From contig NC_079877.1 of NCBI RefSeq assembly GCF_029227915.1, forward strand, positions 19,865,851-19,929,850: DNA of 64,000 nt, given 5' to 3'. Source of the DNA: Hydractinia symbiolongicarpus. Taxonomy: Eukaryota > Cnidaria > Hydrozoa > Anthoathecata > Hydractiniidae. Each line of letters opens with the position of its first letter. Within the stretch, counting starts at the first letter, position 1. Below are positions 56,426-64,000 of this stretch, piece by piece. The position numbers were made by a program, and so were the translations under genes. Under the pieces are notes generated by a model. That model was not told the origin of the DNA. It did no database searches and worked only from the letters and a program-made list of their open reading frames with translations.

Positions 56426-56516
56426 TATTATGTGTTGGTTATTGGCACTTAGGGAAATTCCCTTGGTCGTCGACTGTATTTATAAAAACTGGGTATATTC
56501 ACTCCTTACTACTACT
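56426..56516. repeat. Polinton right terminal inverted repeat
   Basis: Inverse of 41366-41457. Just inside it the motif TATGTGTTG(A/G)TTATTGGCA is repeated directly. Confidence 0.9.
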
Positions 56517-56877
56517 TGTGTCTGTCACGTTTGCAAAGACGATATTTTTTACCACCCGAATTCGCGAGTTTTTCGAGTTTTTTCGTTTTGATAGAAAATA
56601 AGCAGTATGATTTGCTCAAATACGTACTTTCAAACGGGACGGCATTCGAATAAAAAATTTCCTTGGGCGCAAAAGCAAACAAACATAAAAATTTCTCGAC
56701 AAACTTCTGGACAAAAGGCGAACTAAAGAAGCGGATAAAAAATTTCTTGTTTTCGACGACTCCCTAGTTACCTATAAAATTATAGCACCTAGAAATAGTA
56801 CATTTTTATGATAAACATCTAAACACTCGTGACAATACGTAGAGAGTGAACCACAACGTTTCCACCAAATAACTTTA
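56517..56877. other. Right flank of the Polinton
   Basis: Starts with the continuation of the interrupted Helitron-like unit (TGTGTCTGTCACG). No gene recognised in the rest. Confidence 0.45.
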
Positions 56878-57304
56878 CCGTTACGCTTTGAATAGACGCC
56901 CGGGGCGTTTATTAAATTTTTTGACATTTGGGGGGGGGGAGCTTCTATTCGAGGGGGATGTTTAAAAGAGGGGGGCGTTTATTAAATTTTTTAGACTTCG
57001 TCTCTTTTGCAGTTTTTAAGAAAACCTATAATATATATCTTCACAACAGAAAATAAAAGATATTTACGTTTTTCAGAATGAACTTCAAAAGCGAAAAGCT
57101 AAATTTCTAACCTTAAACCTAAGATTTAGGAAAAAAGTAAGTAAGTAAGTAAGTATACTTTTACTATCGCCTCGCATAAACTCTCCTTATAAGGGAGTGG
57201 CGTCTATTAGAGGGGAGCGTTTATTAAAAAAATGACTGAAAAGGAGGGGCGTCTATTCGAGGGGGGTGTTTAATAGAAGGGGGCGTTTATTCGAAGCATT
57301 ACGG
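56878..57304. mobile_element. MITE of 427 bp with G-run ends and TA duplication
   Basis: The ends read inward as CCGTTACGCTTTGAATAGACG (one base trimmed: CCGTTACGCTTTGAATAGAC) and CCGTAATGCTTCGAATAAAC, flanked by TA (56876-56877, 57305-57306). The interior repeats GGGG..CGTTTATT and TCTATTCGAGGGGG motifs and holds an (AAGT)n run at 57137-57155. It has the same TA duplication and G-run style as 12414-12947 but different ends. Confidence 0.55.
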
Positions 57305-57398
57305 TACGTGGAAAAAAATAACACACTTTGTTTAAGCAACATTTTGTTTTTGGTATCCCACAAATTTAACAGAACTCTGAGAGCAAATCTCCTTCTCT

Positions 57399-57605
57399 TT
57401 ATTTTAAATGGCACACGTTATCTTCTTCACAGTTGAATTGCTGTTGCTGTGAAGGTGAAGAATCAATATCGTGGCTGCTTGTGTGCGAGAAGTTTGCAGT
57501 ACTAACATTATTATTGGTGTTGTTGTCATTGGTGGTTGCCGAAGACGTGACTGACAAGCTACCACTGTCTGTCTTGAATAATTTGAACACACTTTGTCGA
57601 TCCAT
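57399..57605 (-). CDS. Short Ser/Asn/Gln-rich frame, unrecognised
   Basis: 68 residues starting MDRQSVFKLFKTD, then low-complexity Ser/Thr/Asn and a Gln run. Composition is more protein-like than most nearby frames and the start resembles N-termini of some transposon proteins, but no domain is present and no splice partner was found. It may be a lone first exon or chance. Confidence 0.2.
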   Translation of the reverse strand: MDRQSVFKLFKTDSGSLSVTSSATTNDNNTNNNVSTANFSHTSSHDIDSSPSQQQQFNCEEDNVCHLK

Positions 57606-60343
57606 TTCTCAAAGTTGTTTGAACGATTCAAGAACCTTTTCTTTTAGTAATTTAAAAAAATTATTTTTATTCAAATGACCAAGCAACCAGGAGTCACCCA
57701 ACGAAGCAGCAAATTCTAAAATTCGCATTGGACCTCACTATTTAACAGCGCACCAACAACCAGAGTAAACAGCGCAAACAGTACCTATCTCTCCGCTTTC
57801 TCTGTGGAGCTACGATATTTATCGATCTGCGTTTTCGTTACAGTAGAACCCGATGCCCATTATGTATAGTTAACCAAGTACGGTAATTTCTGACGTTACT
57901 TTTTGCATAGTTGTATCTACCAGCGGTTTGTTCAGTTTATTGTTAAACCGCCGCGTCTTCACTCTGTCCCAATCTTCTATTAGCTTTGCATTATGTTCAA
58001 GTAATATGTGTTGGATGTCTTCGACTCCTTTCTCAGTTGGTAGGCTTTTTCTTGTGGGAACATTTGCTAAATGTCCTCGACTCTAAAATATTTGCCCTGT
58101 ATAGCCTCGACATCATAATAATTCTCTCTTGCTTTTTCCTTTTTTCCTAGTGCACCTTCATTCCAGAGTAAATATTCTCCTTTTCCCTATGGTATTATAA
58201 AGTAACAGTTTCTTCCACACTCTGTGCAGTCGATTGGTTAGAGCATCGCAAGTACCTAATACTGGTGCTGGTACTGTATCCGAGGTATAGATTTTAGTCA
58301 GCTCATGTACTGTAAGTACATTCTAGCCAAGAACAAGGATGGTACTCTCTAAATTCAAATTATGCACAAAGTAAGATGCGCATGTGCGGTCATGTAATTG
58401 GCGAATATTTGACTGTTTAAAAACTGTCGTTTTGAACAACCTCTAAAACAAGACTGTTTCATAATGTGTAAAAGAATTGTAAATAAACTGTAAACATTTA
58501 AGAAAACACAACTTCGTGCCCACAGCTCTTCTACGCCTTTGATATTCTAAGCGTCTCAGAATATCATAGGCGTATAGAAGAGCCCTAGGGACGACGTTCC
58601 TTATTATGATTATTTCGATCTTTTTCCTTTCCTTTGTTTCCAGTCTCTTGCTGACGTCAAGTTAATTATGAAAGCAAAAAATTTGCTACTAGTTCGTTTT
58701 ATTTGTGTTCGGGTGAAAATCCAGAAACTTGATGAATAACATAGTATTCGTGACTCAGGAAGTACTGGATATTTAAGAGAGACTGGAAGAGAAGCTAGAT
58801 GCAACATTTTTATCATTCCTGCTTTTGTCCGCGATATTTCCTACTTCCATTGTACATCCATTGTGTGATATTTCCGACATTTCAAAAAGCCTACTTTAAT
58901 TAATTCCTCTCCTATATTTCCCTCATCTAACTCAAGGTTTTTACCAGAAAAATCATCTGTGCAGAAGAGTGTGAGCATTAAAGTTTAAAAGCTTTCGGTG
59001 AAAAAAAAGCATTTTAAACAGACTTCAAGTAATAATTTCCAAAGAAACAATACCAAGCCGTGCTGTTGAAAGAAAACAAAAAATAGGCCCAGTTTTCTTT
59101 CCTTTACAAGCAGCTGTGAAAAAAAATCACCAAAATATATGACTAATGTCGAAACCGGTATAAAATTGTTCCCTTATCCAAGATTGTAATGTCACGCCCA
59201 GTAGACTGTAAAACTAATATGCACTTTTTAGTATCTATAACTTTTTATTTATTCTATGTAAATACCAATTGTCTTCTGATACAAAGTTATTCCGAGTTTT
59301 ATTTTCAGGAAATATTAATAGCTTTAAAAGGTTTTTTGTGGAGACATTTTGACGTATTAATGGCGGCTTGGAAGTTTTTTTCTTTCTTTTTTTTAATAAG
59401 CTTATTTTTAACATTTAGTTTTGTTTAAAATAAGTAAGCAAAATAAACATAGTGTTTATGATTTTAATGCAAAAATAAATATTTGAACTTTTCAATGTTC
59501 ACCATCTTAAAAAATTATATTACATTCCAAAATACAAGACTAATGATTGTATCTGCTGCATCACTTGCCTTTTTTGTTGAATTTGGCCGGCCAGCTGGAA
59601 ATCTCAATCGGTTAGGTTCTAGTAGGAATCTAATCTTTTGAAAAACATCTCGTTTTATTGAAATTTCTGTAGAATTCGAAAGAAAAGAAGTCTTATTGAT
59701 CTGCATATATTAGATTTAAAATATTCTGACATATTTAGGTTCCATAGCAACGCAAAGAACATATTACAAAGGTTGCTATGGACAAGAAATTAATTAAGAA
59801 ATCAGAGAAAGGCTGCTCAAATTTTTTTCAAAAGACGATAAAGGATTGAACATTGTTGTTGTTTTTGTTCACAAAAGTCGTCGATGTTTTGAGAAGTCCG
59901 GTTTAGAGACCTCCTGTGGTCGCATAGTAACGCTTGAGTGGATCTGCGGCTGCGAGATTTCTATGCGATGGCTTTAATTTGTATGAGTGTTTTGTTCTAA
60001 CTTTGACTCACCTCATGCTCACGAATAATGTCGAATCGAGAGAATAATTGACTTTTTAGTTTTTATTATTATTCGCTAATAATTAATTAGAAAGATTCGT
60101 TGTGCAGGTTTCTTAGAGAACAGTGATGTCTTTATGTGGAGTTTTCTATGGATAACATTGAACGTGCATTCAATCTCTTTATCGGCAGCTGCTATTACAA
60201 CAAACGATAGAGATTGTTCGCACAAAACTAAAATAATTGAGATAAAATTAAGGTTATCGGAGACGTTTTGAATGAATGTTGGAAAAAATTAGGATCGTTT
60301 AAAAAAACTGACTACGTGTATAGTAAATATTTTTGGAAGCATT
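57606..60343. other. Intergenic region upstream of the Sox gene
   Basis: No coding-like frame. An imperfect inverted repeat lies at 58525-58583. Nearer the gene (about 59900-60343) the sequence is less repetitive and probably holds the promoter and 5' UTR, but I could not identify a TATA box or start site with confidence. Confidence 0.45.
58525..58583. repeat. Inverted repeat with 24-26-nt arms
   Basis: Arms GCTCTTCTACGCCTTTGATA.. and ..ATCATAGGCGTATAGAAGAGC pair with one mismatch and a 2-nt bulge around a 9-nt loop. It may be a fold-back element remnant. Confidence 0.6.
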
Positions 60344-61369
60344 ATGAGCCAGCAGGAACAAGCAAGCAATGAACAGCATATTATAAACGCACAGAATATA
60401 AACGCAAACACAAATGTAAATAACGGACAAGTACAAAGTAATGGACCGTTTGATGCCACAGGTGCTTCAGTTGACAATGTTGAAGCAAAAACCGACGAAT
60501 CACAGAAAAAAACAGATGAACCGCAAAAAATTAAACGTCCAATGAACCCGTTTATGATTTTTGGTTGTGAAAAACGAAGAAAGTTAGCGCAAGTCCATCC
60601 GAGAATGCATAACTCGGAGATTTCTAAAATCCTTGGGGCTGAGTGGAAACGCATGAGCGAATATGAAAAGGCGCCATATGTTCAAGAAGCCAAGCGTTTA
60701 AAAGAACAACATAGTATTGAGTATCCGAATTACAAGTTTAAAGCAAACAGACGAAAACCAAGACAGCAAGTAAAAAAGGAAAGACCAACTTTTCCCTATG
60801 CTGCTGACCTTAATGCTATACCTACAGCTATGAAGTTTCCTTATCCAAGTCCATTTTTTCAAGACTCAATGTACGGCTCCATGTACCCAGCAATGGCTGG
60901 CAGTAGTCACCCTGCTTACTCTCTTTACAGCGGTGGTGACTACAGTTCAGCATTAGCTCGTCAAGCTATGGTTACAGGTAGTGTAGTCAGAGGAGCGCAG
61001 CCACCTAGTACAACAGGTTCGGCTTCTGCTGAATATTATCCCTTGAACAAAGCAAGTAACGCTCCAATCAATGATTACTACAGTGGGGTAGTGTCAAATA
61101 AAAGCAGTGATTATTACTCCGCCATGCATTCGGCAGCAGCAGCAGGCACTCGGACTGAAAGGACAGCACCTGGAGGTGAAGTGGTCAACCTAGCAGAGAG
61201 GTATCCTGCTGCAGATAATAGAACATTTGAGAATAGATATAGTACGTCGTTTAACGGCTCGCAAGGAAGTACGATTGCAACCTATTCTACGATGCAGGCT
61301 ATATCACATCTAAGTACCGAAACACCAGCGGCGTATTCATATTCTTCATTGTATGACCAACGACATTAA
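60344..61369 (+). CDS. SoxB-like HMG-box transcription factor
   Basis: 341 residues in one exon. The HMG box (about residues 63-140) contains [11 protein letters not shown], then [39 protein letters not shown] and [14 protein letters not shown]. The [13 protein letters not shown] helix is typical of group B. The signature RPMNAFMVW is changed to RPMNPFMIF, which is unusual. The N-terminal 60 residues are Asn/Gln/Asp-rich. The C-terminal region is Ser/Tyr/Ala-rich with many SSxYS and YSS motifs, as in activation domains. Start chosen as the first ATG in a clean A-rich context; no upstream in-frame extension was recognised. Nuclear regulator of cell fate by family. Confidence 0.88.
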   Translation: MSQQEQASNEQHIINAQNINANTNVNNGQVQSNGPFDATGASVDNVEAKTDESQKKTDEPQKIKRPMNPFMIFGCEKRRKLAQVHPRMHNSEISKILGAEWKRMSEYEKAPYVQEAKRLKEQHSIEYPNYKFKANRRKPRQQVKKERPTFPYAADLNAIPTAMKFPYPSPFFQDSMYGSMYPAMAGSSHPAYSLYSGGDYSSALARQAMVTGSVVRGAQPPSTTGSASAEYYPLNKASNAPINDYYSGVVSNKSSDYYSAMHSAAAAGTRTERTAPGGEVVNLAERYPAADNRTFENRYSTSFNGSQGSTIATYSTMQAISHLSTETPAAYSYSSLYDQRH

Positions 61370-62731
61370 TTTATAGACGAAGAAATAAGAAGCAGCGTTG
61401 CCAAGAGTTTGTTTTGGCGCTTACTTTTATAGAGTGAAACTTTTTATTATAAAAGAAAATTGTCCAAGTTAGAGGGAAAAGAAAGAAAACAGCTAAGACC
61501 TTTACCTAAACAAGGTAATTTTCTTTCGACGATAAAGTGTATTTAAAAATGCAAAATGTAAATTTTAAAAAGTTTCAGAAAACTCTCGCTGAAAGCACAA
61601 ACTTAAATTATATTTAACAATTTAATATGTGTATATATTTATTAGCACGAATGTTTTTTATTGATAAGATACAAAAAATTATCAAGTAAACATACAAGAA
61701 TGGTTGTTTTGTATGTTTTGAATATTCATCTGAAATAGGCTGCATATACATACATATGTTTATTTAATAAGAAAAACTTGTACATAAAGGATAGTTGATT
61801 TCATTTTCGTTTAGTTTTTAGTTTTTAACATTTTTTTTAGGTGTAAGACGTTAAGGTCATCTGAATAGCATAAAAATAGTGCATTATGTTATTCCTATAT
61901 TAAAAATAGACGGCCATTATGTTCAAATAAAATACGGCTTCATTAATCCTGATGTAAAATCTTTTTTTATTGAGTAGAATTTTTTCTGAGAATTTAAAGA
62001 TACAAGATTACGGCGCCCTTTTTTAACAAAACAAAACAAAATATCTAATAATGCTAAGACTAAAATTTCGTGATTTTTTATTCTTTCATAAAATAAAACA
62101 CAATAAACATAGGGAAATGTATTTTAAGGCATTTTCAGAGAATAACTTGTGCTAGATTTTGGATAGCAATTATTTGTAATGACATGCAAAATAAATAAAA
62201 CAAGAAAGGATCCGCAAAAACTTCAACCTTTCTGCAAACTGGCGAAGAACGACGGCGTGTTAGCAAAAAAAGCTGGGTTAATAGTGTATTTGTTATTTAA
62301 AAATACTCAAACTAAGAACAATTTTAGGCTAAACGTGGAAAAACAAATAAAAACAACTCAGGCTAAAGGCAAATCTTATAGTTCCGACTTGTTGCTTTAA
62401 AGAAGAACTTGTTAAAAAATATAGTTTTATATTTGCATCTAGTAAATATGTATAAAAGCTACCAAAGAAAAAACCAATTTAGTGCGCTTGACGTGCTAAG
62501 ACCTTAGCCCATAGGGTGAACGTAAAAGTACCTGCTTAGCTCAAGGCTGAACTCATCGTTAGCTCATCGTTAGCCGATTTTTTGAAATCAAAATTTTTTG
62601 ATATATCTTTAAAGGAAGCCGACATAAATCGTGCTCAAAGCGATTTATGTTTTTAAAAATAGTAGTATGTTTCGTTGTGAAAGGTCCTTTTATAACTTAA
62701 ATAGCTGACAAAATTAAAAAAAATGACGTTT
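61370..62731. other. 3' UTR and downstream flank of the Sox gene
   Basis: A/T-rich. The clearest poly(A) signal is AATAAA at 61926-61931. A 73-codon frame at 62179-62400 lacks features of a protein. From about 62500 a segment begins with repeated CATCGTTAGC motifs (see next repeat). Confidence 0.45.
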
Positions 62732-63170
62732 GAAGAAGAAGAAGAAGAAGAAGAAGAAGAAAAGAACAAAAGAACAAAAGAAGAAATGAAGAAAAGAAGA
62801 AAAGAAGAAGAAGAAGAAGAAGAAGAAGAAGAAGAAGAAGAAAAGTTGGCGTTCAATGTGAAAGATTTTCCCTTCCTTTCCCACCAAAAGTTGTTTTCTT
62901 TTTCGTAATTTTGTTAATTCATTTCTTTCCAGGCTACGTCGTCTTCTTCGAAGTAGTAATAATAACAAGACTTTCTTTCTATCTTTCTTTTCCATTTTTT
63001 CTCGCATTATATTCGGCTACAAAAGAGCTAACGATGCATCGTAGTGTGAACGTGAAACGAATACATCAGGTACCTGTAGCTTAAAAATTGAAATCGGCTA
63101 ACAAATTATGCGCAATATGGTTAGCTCATCGTTAGCCCATAGTGAGAACCAAGCTTAAGGCTGGTTTCTC
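62495..63170. repeat. Possible fold-back or transposon remnant with CATCGTTAGC motifs
   Basis: CTCATCGTTAGC occurs twice near 62552-62575 and again near 63125-63140. Blocks resembling TTAGCCCATAG and GGTACCTG occur in both halves, and AAATCGGCTAAC in the right half matches the left half inverted. No clean ends or target duplication could be defined. Confidence 0.3.
62732..62841 (+). repeat. GAA/AAG microsatellite
   Basis: About 110 bp of nearly pure GAA and GAAA repeats. Frames through it give poly-Glu or poly-Ser and are not genes. Confidence 0.9.
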
Positions 63171-64000
63171 TTTTTATCTTGACTATTCAGTCCGGGATTT
63201 TTCGAACATATTATGACGGGGGAGGGGTGGGGACGGATTCCAAAATTGAATCAAATTTAGCACACTTATAGTACGTCAAACAAGGAACAAAATGGCAGCA
63301 ATACATTTTTGCTTATGTCAATACTTTTTCTGTGACGTCATTAAAAGCTTAAAATTTGTTCATCAAAATTACCACTGTCATTCAATTTCTTTAGTTTTAG
63401 AGCGAATTTTCACATTCTGTTTGAAGTTTCTAAAAGTCAAATAAAAAGTTTTTTAACATATATTCCGGTTTTTACATAGTTTGCTTGAAAATTTGAAAAA
63501 ACCGGGAAATCAGATTAATCACGTGTCCACAAAATGCAGAAGGGTAGTTTCGAATAATAGCCAATATCAAAGCCTCTGAGAGGTATGGAACTAAAAAATT
63601 TAATGTATACACTTTTGTTATAAGTAACTCTATTTTTCATTTCAAACCTCGGTTGCTAAAAGGGCAAAATTTTGATTTCTTACTCGCAGTTGCTAAGCGA
63701 ACATAAATTTGTTGACTCTACCCTTGTTAATTTTGTGCTTTATTGTTATAGTGTATTAAAAAAACATTTCATTAGATTTAAGCCTTATTTGCTTAACTTA
63801 ATTTAATTTTTTACTGAACACAAAAAAAATATCGATCGCGACAACGGTTGTTTCGTACGCAATTATATGATATATTTTTGTCATTTTTGATGCAATTTCA
63901 TACTGTATTCTTAAAATTTAGCTAGGGGGTTGAAATTTCAAAACATTCCTACTCAGTAGACATAACCATGGTAATATGAAAAATCTCCCTCTTCCACCAG
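63171..64000. other. Non-coding end of the window
   Basis: AT-rich; no gene, RNA or element recognised. Confidence 0.45.

Larger units (their letters stand above)
41366..56516 (+). mobile_element. Complete-length Maverick/Polinton element, 15.15 kb, decayed
   Basis: Terminal inverted repeats of about 91 bp (41366-41457 and 56426-56516) start AGTAGTAGTAAGG on each side. TGTGT flanks both ends (41361-41365 and 56517-56521), a 5-bp duplication where 6 bp is usual. The element encodes PolB, packaging ATPase, retroviral-type integrase and capsid proteins, the Polinton hallmark set; I did not recognise the adenovirus-type cysteine protease many Polintons carry. Genes in the left part run rightward to 48370, the next block runs leftward to 51190, and mixed short blocks follow. 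The element inserted into the 5' end of a Helitron-like unit. Confidence 0.92.

Noticed and set aside
58218-58300. tRNA-derived SINE head (A-box-like GATTGGTTAGAGC)
   Set aside because: The B-box position is degenerate and no body or tail could be defined.
62179-62400. 73-codon frame downstream of Sox
   Set aside because: Lys/Asn-rich composition expected by chance in AT-rich DNA, no domain, probably 3' flank.
62653-63007. Long frames of poly-Glu, poly-Ser or poly-Phe
   Set aside because: Produced by the GAA microsatellite, not by genes.

Overview
The window looks like genomic DNA from a cnidarian or similar early-branching metazoan. It is AT-rich, its genes have GT-AG introns, and it carries two recognisable host genes: RPL8 (60S ribosomal protein uL2) at 13596-20255 and a single-exon SoxB-like gene at 60344-61369. 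The rest is dense with mobile elements of kinds common in cnidarian genomes. I cannot name the species.

Layout. 1-671 is the 3' end of a CXC-domain protein. 672-5703 is AT-rich non-coding DNA with dispersed repeats and a Harbinger-like MITE. 5704-12344 is a Mutator-like (MULE) transposon whose single 11-exon gene links a FAR1/GCM-type DNA-binding region, an RNase-H-fold DDE transposase, a SWIM finger, an AT-hook, two PHD fingers and a Ulp1-type SUMO protease domain. 12414-12947 is a MITE. RPL8 exon 1 is at 13596; its 5.8-kb intron holds a minisatellite, a LINE fragment and a MITE. Exons 2 and 3 end at 20255.

19281-32164 is repeated in tandem, nearly perfectly, at 32165-45074 (about 12.9 kb per copy). 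The unit holds RPL8 exons 2 and 3, a DIRS-like remnant split by a broken Ty3/Gypsy element with 154/159-bp LTRs, a SAP-domain remnant, three tandem Helitron-like elements, and the left end of a Maverick/Polinton. In the first copy the Polinton is cut inside its DNA polymerase gene. In the second it runs on as a complete 15.15-kb element (41366-56516) with 91-bp inverted repeats and a 5-bp target duplication.

The Polinton encodes a protein-primed type DNA polymerase B, a packaging ATPase, a BRO-family protein, a retroviral-type integrase, a probable major capsid protein, a probable minor capsid protein and several small membrane, zinc and coiled-coil proteins. Most of these genes carry stops or frameshifts, so this copy is decayed. 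The feature I find most interesting is its gene punctuation. Perfect or nearly perfect hairpins sit at all three tail-to-tail gene junctions and at five of the longer head-to-tail junctions, but not between divergent or abutting genes. Many start codons lie in TAAATG or a similar A-rich context. Both patterns recall large cytoplasmic DNA viruses (the mimivirus 'hairpin rule' for mRNA 3' ends and the poxvirus late-promoter core) more than animal genes.

Downstream of the Polinton are a G-rich MITE (56878-57304), AT-rich DNA, the Sox gene, and simple repeats to the end of the window.
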